Shown here piece by piece: positions 50,601 to 61,578 of a stretch of DNA of 64,000 nucleotides. The notes beneath the pieces are model-generated. The model saw only the letters and a program-made list of their open reading frames with translations, searched no databases and had not been told where the DNA came from. Origin of the DNA: Panonychus citri (Eukaryota; Arthropoda; Arachnida; Trombidiformes; Tetranychidae); assembly GCF_014898815.1 (NCBI RefSeq), contig NW_026515510.1, forward strand, positions 62,001-126,000. The letters are read 5' to 3'. How positions within the stretch are numbered: the first letter of the stretch is position 1; each line of letters starts with the position of its first letter. The translations under genes were made by a program, and so were the position numbers.

Positions 50601-51468
50601 TCAATTGTTAAAGTAGTAGACTAATTATAACGTTGTATTAACCTTAATGTGGAACTCAATGTTTTCGTCCATTGAATAGATGTGGTTGAAAATGTCATCG
50701 ACAATTCTTGGAATAATTCCTTGGAGTTTAGGATCTCCGAGAACACCTTCCATGGTATGAGTTTTACCAGAAGATGTTTGCCCATAGGCAAATATTGTTC
50801 CATTATAACCCATGAGAACATCTTTGACAATAGTTTTAGCAGCTTCTTCATAAACTGTATCTTGTGTAGCGTTTGGTTTGAACACTTTATCGAAGACGTA
50901 ATTTTTACCCTGAGAAAGCCAATAATTGCCATTGTTTAGATCAATCCAAAAGGTGATTAATACACGGACAGAGTAAAGGTGTAAAGGTAGTCGTGGCAAT
51001 GTTGGTACCGAAATTTGTTATATTCCAAATACAAGTCAAGCGCATTGGTGTGATGCGAAGTGAAAAAGAAAGAGAAGAAAAAAAAATAGTTAGCAATCAT
51101 GTTGTGTCAAGATTATTGTCATATAATAAATTTTTGTTTGGAAAAGATAGAAGAATAAAAAAAAAATCCAAGCAAAGGTCCGAGAGAATATTCTAAGAGA
51201 AATGGAGAGTTAGGATAAGAGAATATTGGTACTCAATTAGGTAGAATGTGAATTCACTAAACTGATACATTTTGTGAGGAAATTAACCAAAGAGAATAGA
51301 ATTAAATTAAATAAAACAAATACTTACCCCGATTGAAACACAACCTTCATTATGAGCTGGATATTTAACAATAAATGCAGAACCAGCTTTCACTTCATTC
51401 TCGTTGAGTGGCCTGAACCTACAAACCACTTTAATGTTACAAACAGCATCGTTTATGTCCCCAGACAT
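47630..51468 (-). CDS. Khc: Kinesin-1 heavy chain
   Basis: Plus-end-directed microtubule motor. Seven exons on the minus strand: 51468-51328, 50909-50643, 50563-50515, 50413-50270, 50188-49959, 49800-47811 and 47739-47630. The total is 976 residues, almost exactly the length of other arthropod kinesin heavy chains. The motor starts CNIKVVCRFRPLNENE. The P-loop GQTSSGKT lies at about 90-97, switch I is NEHSSRSH and switch II DLAGSEK. A neck and long coiled-coil stalk follow (exon 6, heptad-rich Glu/Lys/Gln/Leu). Near the end of the stalk RRGHAPQI joins VKPIRAGQ in the last exon. That tail motif is QIAKPIR in most kinesin-1 proteins and holds the motor inactive; here it reads QIVKPIR. It ends in NRNVNNPE. 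Confidence 0.96.
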
Positions 51469-51600
51469 AGTTTAACTAATAAAAGACAATATATTCAATA
51501 ACAATATTCTCATTAATTAAATGTAAAAATAGAATTAAAAAGATCACAAGCAAAGTAAATGAACGATTGATTAAATTTAAGGGATGGGCGAAAATATCGC

Positions 51601-51644
51601 TATCGATTCTTTATAATATCGATACCAGCGAAAGAATATCGATA
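51601..51644 (-). promoter_or_regulatory. Cluster of TATCGATA (DRE-like) palindromes upstream of Khc
   Basis: TATCGATA occurs exactly at 51617-51624 and 51637-51644, and TATCGATT at 51601-51608, about 130-175 bp before the kinesin start codon. In Drosophila this 8-mer is bound by DREF/BEAF-32 at housekeeping promoters. That a similar factor acts here is an inference. Confidence 0.5.
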
Positions 51645-53046
51645 GTTAATTGTTTTTCTTTTTCGTTTTCTAACAAACTAATCAAGTCAACCAAATGAAT
51701 TAAATTAATTAACTAAATTAAAAACAATAACATTCGCAATGTAGATGATAAATTGTGAACACAAATTTCCAAAGTATCACCAATTCAATTAACTGACTTT
51801 CCATCCAATAGGTTTGGTCATAGTTACCAATTGATGTTGTTATCGACTGAAAAGGCGCCAAGTTTAAATTACATTTTCTATTCTTTTTGTTCACTTTGGT
51901 CTTTAACCTTTTTCTTTAAATTTGTAAACATTTACAAGAAGATTGATTAAGAGAATCGATTGATTTTAACGAACAACAATTTAGTCTAATGATGAGGTTC
52001 AAGTTGAAAGTTCAGTTGACCGTTTAAACGAAAGTGCTAATCAATTGATTGAAGATTAACCAGTGACAAATTTAATTTCAACGATTAAGACAATTAATTC
52101 AATTGTTTGTTTCTTTATCCTTTTTGGTTTTGTTGTTGCTCCTTTGGCACTTTGATATAAAGAAAACACTTGTTGGGGTAATTTAATTAATTGTTGTTAT
52201 CTGTAAACTCCAGTGAATTGTTAATTAGTGTTAATTTGTCAAATTCTATGATAAATTATTATCAGCGAATGGTGAAAACAAAAGGAATGACCCAAGTCCA
52301 GAAGTGAAGAAGAGAATAGAATTTAAATTGTTTTCTCTTTTACATTTAATTCTAAAGCCGCTTTTACATTTAAAGCGTAGTTTTTATTTCGCCTTTTGGA
52401 TCTTTTTGTCTTCATCTCTTTCTTTCTTTCTTTTTTTCTCTGTGTTTCTTTCCTTTCTCCCTTGTCTTCTCTTTCTTTTTTTTTCACTGAGTCTACTCAC
52501 TAATTCTTGAAGAGAAAGAGAAATGTTGATTTAAGCTGCAGTTGGATTAACTCTCGTCTTGAATTTTATTCTGTTTGTTATTGTCTGTAAATGGATAATT
52601 ATTCATTCATTTCTTACTGAATTGGTGATGTGATCTAATTTATCTCCAATTATTGTTCAACAATCGGTGTAATTTCACCTGGTGATTAGTTTTAATTGAC
52701 CATCAAGTTCTCTTTTTCTTCTAACCGTAAAAACCATTTTCATCTCTACTACGGTTTCCTTTTTATTCTCTTTTTGTTCTCTCTCTCTATCTCTCTCTCT
52801 TTTTATCTCTTTTTATCTCTCTTTCTACTCTTCCCTTACTCTCTTCTTCTCTTGTGACGTCCTTTTTTCTCCTTCTATTTTATTTTCTTCTCTCTCATTT
52901 GTAACTCTTGATCATCTTCTTCTATTTTCTTTGTTATTTTCTTGACTCTCTCTCTCTCTCACTGTTCCGGCATCATAATCACTGTGCATCTCAATCTTGT
53001 GTCCACTGTGACTACCACGGACCGGGAATCTTCGGTTAAGCCTGAG
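51645..53046. other. Intergenic between divergent Khc and GID4 genes
   Basis: AT-rich, changing to CT-rich in the last 350 bp (TCTCTCTC runs at about 52780-52960), probably the GID4 5' UTR and promoter. No exon recognised. Confidence 0.5.
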
Positions 53047-54803
53047 ATGCCCGTTAGATGTGATTTAGGTGGTTCTCATTCTAATTCAGGTAGTACCATT
53101 AATTTGGATCGTGAAGATTCACCTCCAATAAGAGTTGGTGTTGTTCTTGGTCTTGGTGGTCTTGTCGGTGGTGTTGGTGGAAATAATCGATCTGGTGAAC
53201 CTTCTTCATTGGGTCATGGTAATTATTCTGGTACAAACGGTCAATCAATGGTAGAATCAACTGCTTGTTGTTCTGAAGAGAAAAGACGCCGTTCCAGTAG
53301 CGATGGAATTTTAGTTACCGAAAACTGTGATGATGAAAAGGATAATAAATTCATGTCTCTTGACTCAATTGAAGATTCATCGGATACCATTAATTCAAAT
53401 CAAGAAAATGGTGGAAATGTTACTTCTAACAAATCATCTTCATCTTTATCTAAAAAATTTCATCTCATTGGTCCACCATTATTAGCCCATTCTCAGATGT
53501 CGGGTATTAATCAATCACTTCTTTACAATGGATCAAAATTTGCAGGCCATCAAAAATCAAAAGGAAACTCATATGATGTTGAAGTTATATTACAACATGT
53601 GGATAAAGCAAATTCCTACCTTTGTGGTTACCTTAAGATAATGGGTATGCAAAAGTGTTAATCTTAATCCCAAAAATATCTCAAGATTACCTGTTGTTGG
53701 TGTTGTTGTTTAGCTACTTAAATCCTAATCCAAATAGCGAGAATTTTTTTTTCTTCAAAAATCTTTAAACTCTAAAGGTGTTGAAAGTATCAGTTAAGGA
53801 GTAAAGGAAAAAGATATTTTTAGATGTTCATCTTTAGCTTTTAAATTGCATCTTAATGAATCATCACAGTTTTTCAATTTAATGTTCTCTTACTAATCTT
53901 TCTCTCTCTCTCTCTCTCTTTTTCTTTAATCCATTGATTGAATTGTAGCTCTTACAGATTTACTGAAGTTCTCTGAAGAAAAGGATTCCCATCAGTCTAA
54001 CCTTTTAGATGTACAATTGAACATTTTTCTTTCTTTCTTTTTTCTCTCTCAGGGTTTTCTCTTTGTTTTGAGTAGAATCACTGATAATACCTTCAATTAG
54101 CTTGTCAAGATTTAACTGATTACTTTCTCTCCTTCTTTTCCTTCATTAAATTATCTAAATCTTGTTACTATTATTTGCTATTCTCAATACACTCTTGCTC
54201 TTTTCTAATCTGAATTTTCAGACTTTTCTTCTAATAATAATAATTACTAATTCTTGTTTTCTCTTCTTTGTTGTTGTTGTTGTTCAGGTTTAACAGAAGA
54301 GTTTCCAACCATGACAACTTTCTTCCATGGAGAAATAATTTCTAGACGATATCCTTTCCTTACCCGTAAATGGGAAGCCGATGAAGAAGTTGACAAGAAA
54401 CATTGGTCCAAATTTCAACCTTTTACTGAAAATTTTGCTAAAAATTTCAACTCTGATCACTTTGATTATGATCAATTGGAAAATCTTGATTGTATGTTCA
54501 TGAGATGGAAGGAGCATTTTCTCGTACCCGATCACACAATCAAAGAAATTAATGGTGCCAGTTTTGCCGGATTCTATTATATTTGCTTCAATAAGAAAAC
54601 TCAGTTGATTGAAGGATATTACTACCATCGGTCATCTGAGATGTAAGTTCATCAAATTAGTAATTTAAAAAACAAGATAACGTATCATAAATTAACTAAT
54701 TGATTTTCTCTCTTTTTTTCTATTTGATTTAAAATCCAGGTACCAATCGCTTATTCTTAAACATGTCAATGAACAATCTACTCAAGTTTTCGAGTTTCGT
54801 TAA
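53047..54803 (+). CDS. GID4: GID4, substrate receptor of the CTLH/GID ubiquitin ligase
   Basis: Recognises Pro/N-degrons and brings targets to the CTLH E3 complex. Three exons, 53047-53644, 54288-54642 and 54740-54803, give 338 residues with phases closed. The frame is open further upstream, but ATG 53047 starts MPVR, as the short human form does. Residues 1-160 are Ser/Gly-rich and disordered, with a Gly/Val-rich patch (VVLGLGGLVGGVGG). The Vid24 beta-barrel begins at SLLYNGSKFAGHQKSKGNSY and runs through VILQHVD, YLCGYLKI, GLTEEFPT, FMRWKEHFLVPDHTI and GASFAGFYYICF to YYYHRSSEMYQSL. It ends in FEFR, the family's usual last residues. Confidence 0.96.
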
Positions 54804-57221
54804 TTTCTAATCTACTGCTGATTCTATGATTCTTTAATCCAGGAAGTTTTAGAATCTTTGTTCAATAATAATTCTGGTTTCGATTCAACTTTATCGCTCT
54901 CTCCCTTTCTCTAACATTTCGCAACCAAAAAAGAAAATCGCAAAGAAAAATATTTATATATTCTAAAAGCTTCTCAACATACATTTCTTTTTGAAATGTT
55001 ACCTTTAAACGATATAAACAACCAGCAACAGAATTTCTATCGAATAGAAATTCTTAATCCTAATCCGTGCAAATTAACACCACAACCTCTTTCGTTTTCA
55101 TTTTATATATATAACACAATATTTTAATTCTCATAACTTTTTTTCTCTCACTCTCCCTCTATAACCCTTTTTCTCTGTGTGTTAATTGTTAACGATGATT
55201 CAGTCTTATGTTTTTCTACATCCACCTAATCACCATCATCGTTACCTTTTACCCTTCTCGTTCCTAATCCCGTTTTTCATGTTTTATAGCTTTTCGCCTC
55301 ATTACCGTAATTTACTTCACTTTGTGACTTCTTTCCTCTTCTTCTTTTCCTATCTCGTTAATTCCAAGCATTACTTTTAAATTCACCTTTTAACCATTGG
55401 TGTAATTAAGTGAGAATTGCTTTGTATGTGATTTGACAGTTTTTCTCTCTAAATTTCTCTTTCCTGGCTACCTTTTACTCTCTCCCACTGTCTCTCCTCT
55501 TTCTCTCTCTCTCTCTCCACATCAGAAATCAAGTCTCAATGGTAAAAGTCAATTAACTGTCAAACCAAACGTCAGGAACGCAGATACAAATGTAAACACC
55601 AAAGGCACAAATTACATTGTAACCAAAATCCATCATCATCTTTCATTGATAATTTGAAATTATTAGCATCGGATTTACACAATAATCTATTGGATTTACC
55701 CTTTTAAACATATGAAATTTTGGAAACGAGATGCTTGAAGGAGATGACAAAAACTTAGACAAATTGAACAATTTTAAAATTAACCTCATTCAAGATTAAT
55801 TATCCAACTCAATTAATCCATAATCTAGTTTAATCAATCAAATTGAAATACTCCAACTTTGAACATATAACAAAAAAAAACTAAATCTTTGACAAGAAGG
55901 AAACAATCAAGAGAGACCAGAGGATTTAAGCAAACAGTTTACCTGATGTAATGATTATGAGTTAACTTAATTGATAATCAAATTGACAAATTTTAACCAT
56001 TGTTATTTCGTTTGCTACTGATGATAATTATGATATAATCTTAATCAACACGATACAAACACCTAAATTTATATACAATGGAATCAAGTAACCAGCAAAA
56101 CTTTGGCCGTTCAAAAATCACTTTGACTAATTACAATCAAAAAGAAACATGAAATTCTATGTAAATTTAAACAAGGATACCTCACAAATTGCAATGGATC
56201 GATGATGTTGGAAAAGTAATCATCACGTAATCATCATCAAAAATCAAACCCTTTCAAACTTTGGCAAAACATAAACCATAACATTAGGTTAACATTAATC
56301 TAAAATGGATTAACCCTTTTAAAGTTACATTATGTCAAATCCTCTCAATGTGAGCTGTATTATATGTCTAGTTGACTTAATTAGTTAACTCGAATCATTA
56401 TATCATCATTAATTAACCCATTAATTTTCATCCAAGGTTAAATTGTAGATATAAAATTTCACCTTTCACTTTCACCTTTATAATTGTTGATTCATTTCTT
56501 TTCCTGGTGATTAATAAGAGAAATTACATTTTCCTTTTAATTGTTGTATAACAATTAACGGCAATTTTTTCGTTATCATTAACGAAAAATGTTGAAACAA
56601 TTAATCAGTAACTGATCTTCAGACAGGAAGAGAAAGTTAATTGAATGAGGAAAAGTTTTATTACTTAACAATTAGTTTTAATTGTTTCCATAGACTCATT
56701 TTGATAATTCAACTGTTAATCTGTTAAACCATTTTAATTGTTAATGATTAACTTTTGAGTGACCAATGAATAGTTTAATTAGTAAACAATTGCAAAATTA
56801 TTACAATCAAGTGATTAGTGTTAATTGTACTCTTTAATTTTCCATGAGGTAACAAATTAAATAGGATGATAATTGTAATGAATGAACAATTGAATTAATC
56901 AAATTGTTTCAACTAGACAATGAGAATGATTAATTATTGTATATTATTTAATTTTTCGGGAATTAATTAATCACAAATTGGAACGAGATTTTTTTTGTTG
57001 ATTGTGATGAAATTGAATCAATTGGATTTTTGTGATTTCCTTTAATTAAAATTATTTGAAACAATTTAATCAACTAAATTTTTCATTAGTGATTTTCACT
57101 TGTAAGTGTAAAGTTGATTAAGTGTTTTAATCAAGTTAAATTGTTCAACTTTTTTTTTTAATGTTTTTAGTTTAAACCGGTGCCAGTTACATTCTAATTA
57201 ACAATTAACACTGAATTAACG
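54804..57221. other. Intergenic; GID4 3' UTR then AT-rich sequence
   Basis: The first 800 bp are pyrimidine-rich and may be 3' UTR. The rest is AT-rich. Open frames at 55186-55380 and 55433-55657 are short and motif-free. Nothing else seen. Confidence 0.45.
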
Positions 57222-57884
57222 ATGAACTGCCAATTGTTGCTGTTGATTGGGATTTATTTACGGGTACAATTAGTCCAATCATCATCATCATCATCATCAG
57301 GTAATCATCAACAATCAAGTGTCACGGGTCGATCTCGATCTTATCATAAGCAGCCGCTGTTCAATAAGCCGTTTGGCCTACTCAATCCATCGGGTTGTTG
57401 TCCATGTAACGAGTGTTGTTCCTGTGAACCCGATTACCTGGACGACGAGCCCGTTCAACCGGCGATTCCCGTGCCAACCTTACCTGGAGTTCCGCTTTTT
57501 AATCGGTATGGGTCATCGTCCACTTCGTCCACTCGTAAGTCACTTGTTGTCCGTCGGCGATACGTTAGACCCAATGGTGCACTTGTGGTCGAAGTTGAAG
57601 AACAGCCCGTTTCAAGTACTCGAAGTGGACTTGGTGGAGCGGTTGGGAATGGGGGATCATCCATTTTCGGTGGTAATGGTGGCCTTTTTTCACGATTCCT
57701 TCCATCGGCTTTAGAAAGGTCAGAAAATTCAACTCGAAGTAAACGAGTCGATCTTTTAGAACTTAAATCAAATTCGACAACCTTGTTTACTAAAAATTCA
57801 TCGCAGTTAATTGTCTCTCCTTCTACAATTTCCAACAATCAGTCACTAATTACTTCCAATCAGAAAGTAAAACTACCTCAATGA
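57222..57884 (+). CDS. Secreted Cys- and Ser-rich protein, unknown
   Basis: Single-exon gene of 220 residues. The ATG at 57222 opens a signal peptide (QLLLLIGIYLRVQLVQS) with likely cleavage before a Ser run. A compact cysteine block at about 66-76 reads CCPCNECCSCEPD, seven Cys in eleven residues, followed by a Pro-rich acidic stretch. The middle is basic (RKSLVVRRRYVRPNGALVV) and then Gly-rich (GNGGSSIFGGNGG). RSTRSKR-type dibasic sites occur (STRSKRVD at about 172-179), so processing by a furin-like enzyme is possible. The C-terminus is Asn/Ser-rich with several N-x-S/T sites. I do not recognise a family. Base composition is less AT-rich than the flanks, which supports real coding. Confidence 0.75.
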   Translation: MNCQLLLLIGIYLRVQLVQSSSSSSSGNHQQSSVTGRSRSYHKQPLFNKPFGLLNPSGCCPCNECCSCEPDYLDDEPVQPAIPVPTLPGVPLFNRYGSSSTSSTRKSLVVRRRYVRPNGALVVEVEEQPVSSTRSGLGGAVGNGGSSIFGGNGGLFSRFLPSALERSENSTRSKRVDLLELKSNSTTLFTKNSSQLIVSPSTISNNQSLITSNQKVKLPQ

Positions 57885-58657
57885 AAACGTGATTCGATTA
57901 ATTAACAAAAGAAAATGATTAAGGTTAATCTTTGTTTTCTAATTAATTTTGATCTCAAATCAATTCACTGATTGAGATGAACATTTTTCTATCATTATTA
58001 TTAATTTATTTCCATACATTTGAACAATCGATTAATCAAATTTCCAAATTAAATTAACTCTTTCAACTCTTTTTACAAAATTGTAATTGTAATTTGTTAA
58101 TTATCTCAATGGTAAATTATTGTCAAAACAAAATAATAATACAATAAAATAATTCTAGAATTACAACTAATATAATATTAATATTTTCTGTTTAATATTT
58201 TTCGAGTTGATTAAAGTTTATATATACATCATTTTGAATTGACAGTTAATTGTCAATATTTTGATTAACTGATCAACCAATTAATCAGCTGAAGATGTTC
58301 AAACCAAATTCAAATTAAATACAATGAAAATGATGAGACAGAAAAAAGGATAATGACTGATTGAGAACAATTAATTAGTAGCAACTAAACATGAGGCTAA
58401 TTAGATGTGAGGAAAAAATAATAAATCCATAAGTAATTAGTAAATTGTGATGAGGGAAATTAAAATTGATGCCAAATGATGAAGATGAGCAGAGATTCGT
58501 GGAGATTAATTAAACTAAAGGTTGATGATTAACTGTATGTACACAAACAAAATGGTGGAGAGAGAGAGACACACACAGGCACGCAGAGAGAGAGGATTAA
58601 TTAATTGGGAGGAATTTGTTAACAACAATCTAATTCTGTGTGTGCATTTGATTGCAA
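57885..58657. other. Intergenic, 3' UTRs of two convergent genes
   Basis: AT-rich. A short GAGAGA/ACACAC tract lies at about 58556-58595. Nothing else recognised. Confidence 0.45.
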
Positions 58658-58897
58658 TTAAGACCATTCCCTTTGCATAATATGTTGAGTTACCGATGAA
58701 ACTTGTGGACCAATCAACGGATTCATCTGAGCCATGTAAGTGATTAACCACATTGAATAGCAGCAAACGGCAGTCATTACGAGGAGCATGTGGATAATTG
58801 GCTTATCGACGGTGGGAGGAATGAATCGAGGTGCAAACCAACCCACCCCACCCCAGATGAGGGTGAAAAAAACGACACAGAAAAAAGATGCACCCAT
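58658..58897 (-). CDS. V-type ATPase Vo subunit e
   Basis: Small hydrophobic subunit of the membrane sector of the vacuolar proton pump (ATP6V0E / VhaM9.7 family). It has 79 residues, the family's normal length, with the start at ATG 58897 (MGASFF, as in insect homologues). Two membrane helices are seen, FFTLIWGGVGWFAPRFIP and LLVMTAVCCYSMWLITYM. The conserved AQMNPLIGPQV follows. A single exon is seen; a non-coding 5' exon cannot be excluded. Confidence 0.95.
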   Translation of the reverse strand: MGASFFCVVFFTLIWGGVGWFAPRFIPPTVDKPIIHMLLVMTAVCCYSMWLITYMAQMNPLIGPQVSSVTQHIMQREWS

Positions 58898-59727
58898 AGT
58901 ATCAGGATAATCCTTCAATGAACAAAGGACAATGGGTCCTAATCCTTGGATCTATAAGTGGATATATAAAAATTGTTTTCGGTGAAAAGGTGAACAGAAA
59001 ATTTAAACTATTCCAATTTAAATTGATCCAATTGAGATTAATCACTGATTATGAAGAAAACTGTTGCGATTTAATTCAACGAGTGATCATTAAATTAATC
59101 ATCCAATTGAAGAATTAAATTTTCGCGAGATGAAAACACTTCACGAAAAATGAATGAATCTCTCAATGGCTCATGCTCATTGAGATTCTCTGTTGAAATT
59201 ATTACCTAATTATTGATCCATTAACAAAATATTCAACGGAAAAGGTTAATCATTAATCACTTGATTGAGAAAAAGTATTTCTGTTGATTGATTTAGAAGC
59301 AATTCTAATTGGAAAATAATTGTCCTAATGGTAAGATTTCTGATGATATGATTAAGTGCTGATTCGGATCGAATTGACTTTCCAATGAAAGACAATTAGT
59401 TTTGTCTCTAATTTGATTGTCTTTAGCCCAGAGGGCATTTTCACCTTCATCAGTGAATATCTGCCCTTATCTAGTGCAAACAAAGCAATTAGAGCCAATT
59501 GATTAGTTAATTTGCTCGGTAAATAAATTTTTCATCACTGCTCATTTAAATCACACCATTGTGATAATTAAATTATCAAATGACGACAATTAAAATCGAT
59601 CAGAAAAAGTGTAGCTTATTTTGATAATAGCCTCAGGGTCTATCACCCATTGATGATTAATGTCTTAACAATTAAGATGATGATCAACAATTAAAACAAA
59701 TCATAACTTTGAAACTTTATGTCCACT
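58898..59727. other. Intergenic; last part is NUP214 3' flank
   Basis: AT-rich. From about 59622 on, the sequence is the NUP214 downstream flank that is also copied at 26517-26694. Confidence 0.6.
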
Positions 59728-59799
59728 CATTGATTGAAAGTCCAAACTTTTTAAAACAATTTCTATCCAATTGATTTGTTTACATTTTCTTTTAAAATT
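59728..59799 (+). repeat. 72-bp direct repeat, left copy, flanking the BTB insertion
   Basis: Matches 61246-61317 with two mismatches and is identical to 26623-26694 in the uninterrupted copy. In that copy the sequence occurs once, so here it has been duplicated around the insert. Confidence 0.88.
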
Positions 59800-59803
59800 G
59801 ACA

Positions 59804-59824
59804 AGAGTATAGTCACTATACTCT
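59804..59824. other. Perfect 10-bp-arm palindrome at the insertion border
   Basis: AGAGTATAGT, one C, then ACTATACTCT. It starts four bases inside the left end of the BTB insertion. Confidence 0.7.
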
Positions 59825-60091
59825 TTGGAAGAAGGTAAGATTGAAAGTATTCGGGGGAGGTAGAGGGAGGTGGTGGTGGTGGTGGTGGTGGAGAAGGAGA
59901 AAGGGAAGGAGGTAGATGTAGGAAGAGGGAACAAATAAGAATGAGATTGGTGGATGGTGATAGTAGTGGTGGTGGTGATGGCGATGGTCAAGGTGAATTA
60001 TGGTATAAAAGGTAAAAAGGGTAAATAAGACTAAATGAAATGTTATTTACAGTTAAGTTCACTATGGGCAATGCGTCGATGACGATTAAAA

Positions 60092-61168
60092 TTATCCTTC
60101 CAAGCGAAACACTTGGAATGATTCACTTGATTTCACTTGTGATGAACCAGAGTTATGCTCTTGACCATGATGAATAGGACGAGGTGTAATTGGTGAAATG
60201 GTACTTGGACCAGGTATCGATAGGGAACTGGCTTCATAGGAAGGAACATGGCTATGGGATGAATTTAATTGCGATTGACTGTTTGGCAAGGATGCTGAAT
60301 GAGATACGTTCATTGCTGCTAATAGGCCACTACTTTCACCAAAGTGACCTCTCATAGCTTGATTTATACTCGATGAAAGTTGTTGCTGTTGTTGGTGTGT
60401 TTGTCTATGGTGTGGCATCATTGGAGCCTGAAATCTAGACGCCTCACTATTGGCTCTATCCTGATCACCAGTGATCATTGACTGTTCTAAAAGACGAGCT
60501 GGTTCAATTTCGCCTTCTGCATTAGTAGATTCCCTTTCGGTGATTATTATACTTGTTGTAGTATTATCATCTTCTTTCTCTGTTTCATCATCGTCATCGT
60601 CTTCCTCTGAATAATCGGTAGCATCATCATCTTCCGTGGTATTTTCATCTTTACCCTTATCGGCTCCCGATCGATCAGTTGAACCTGTATTACGTTCACC
60701 ATTTTCATCGTCCATTTCTCCTGTTTTACTGGAATCACCATGACCCATCTTTCGAGATTTTCGTCTCCGTTTTCTTTTCTTTCTTCTCATTGACTTCTCA
60801 CCTTCCATTTGCCGACGAGCATCACTTAAACCTTTCACTTTGAGAGCCTCTGCACTTCGCAGCACTGATTTCAAATTATTGTGGGCAACAGTAACTTCAC
60901 CTCGATAAATAAATTCAATAATTGCTCTCAGATCTTCAAAGGGCATATCCTTAATAATTACAATAGGATATTGATAAGGGTTATTAAATTTGACAAAGAT
61001 GTTTTTGAAGTACGATGAACAAACTGAGAGGATCATCTTATGGGCCTTGATAATCCCATCACCACAGGATAAAGTCTCATCAACCATGCTTTCATCCTTG
61101 AACATTTTCTCAAAATGTTCAGCAAGGTCGAAACAATGATTATTCCTACGGAGACAATAAGATGCCAT
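60092..61168 (-). CDS. Intron-less BTB/POZ protein, tramtrack/bric-a-brac type, no DNA-binding domain
   Basis: 358 residues from ATG 61168. The BTB domain fills residues 1-115: YCLRRNNHCFDLAEHF, DETLSCGDGIIKAHKMILS, SSYFKNIF, YPIVIIKDM, FIYRGEVTV and SAEALKVKGLSD. The insect-type hallmark LRWNN reads LRRNN here. A strong basic cluster (RRKKRKRRRKSRK), an acidic Asp/Glu tract and Gln/Ser-rich disorder follow, ending in SFQVFRLEG. No zinc finger, HTH or BESS domain is present, unlike most relatives, so this may be a BTB exon copied without its DNA-binding exons. A nuclear dimerisation partner is the likeliest role if expressed. It lies wholly within a 1.45-kb insertion flanked by 72-bp repeats. 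Confidence 0.82.
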   Translation of the reverse strand: MASYCLRRNNHCFDLAEHFEKMFKDESMVDETLSCGDGIIKAHKMILSVCSSYFKNIFVKFNNPYQYPIVIIKDMPFEDLRAIIEFIYRGEVTVAHNNLKSVLRSAEALKVKGLSDARRQMEGEKSMRRKKRKRRRKSRKMGHGDSSKTGEMDDENGERNTGSTDRSGADKGKDENTTEDDDATDYSEEDDDDDETEKEDDNTTTSIIITERESTNAEGEIEPARLLEQSMITGDQDRANSEASRFQAPMMPHHRQTHQQQQQLSSSINQAMRGHFGESSGLLAAMNVSHSASLPNSQSQLNSSHSHVPSYEASSLSIPGPSTISPITPRPIHHGQEHNSGSSQVKSSESFQVFRLEG

Positions 61169-61245
61169 TGTGGTTGAGGTGTTGATGTCCAACTTCTATG
61201 CAAATATAAAGATGGTACGAGGTAACATGGTAAATAATAGTAATA

Positions 61246-61317
61246 CATTGATTGAAAGTCCAAACTTTTTAAAACAATTTCCATCCAATTGATTTGTTTA
61301 CATTTTCTATTAAAATT
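61246..61317 (+). repeat. 72-bp direct repeat, right copy, flanking the BTB insertion
   Basis: Second copy of 59728-59799, two mismatches (T/C and T/A). The NUP214 3' flank continues from here without a break. Confidence 0.88.
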
Positions 61318-61578
61318 CTTAATAAAATTTATGGTTAATTGTTGTTGATTATCATTTCTGTTGGTCAACTAATTTAACTTGTTACCTTTTTTTTCAAGTC
61401 AATTGTTTGTTTGGGATAATTATTATAAGAAATTTTGATTGGATTGTCAATTGTTTTCAATAAATCAATGTGATAGAAAAAATTTAATTAAAATAATTTG
61501 TTTGGTAAATACAATTGACTCGATAGATTTTCTTGTTCATTTGAATCATTTTGGTTTCTCTTTTGTTGATTGGATTGA

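Noticed and set aside
55186..55657. Short open frames after GID4
   Set aside because: No motif, poor codon pattern and pyrimidine-rich sequence typical of a 3' UTR.
59800..61245. The BTB insert as a simple retrocopy
   Set aside because: It lacks a poly(A) tail at its 3' side and extends beyond the coding region on both sides; an intron-less parental exon copied as DNA is equally possible.
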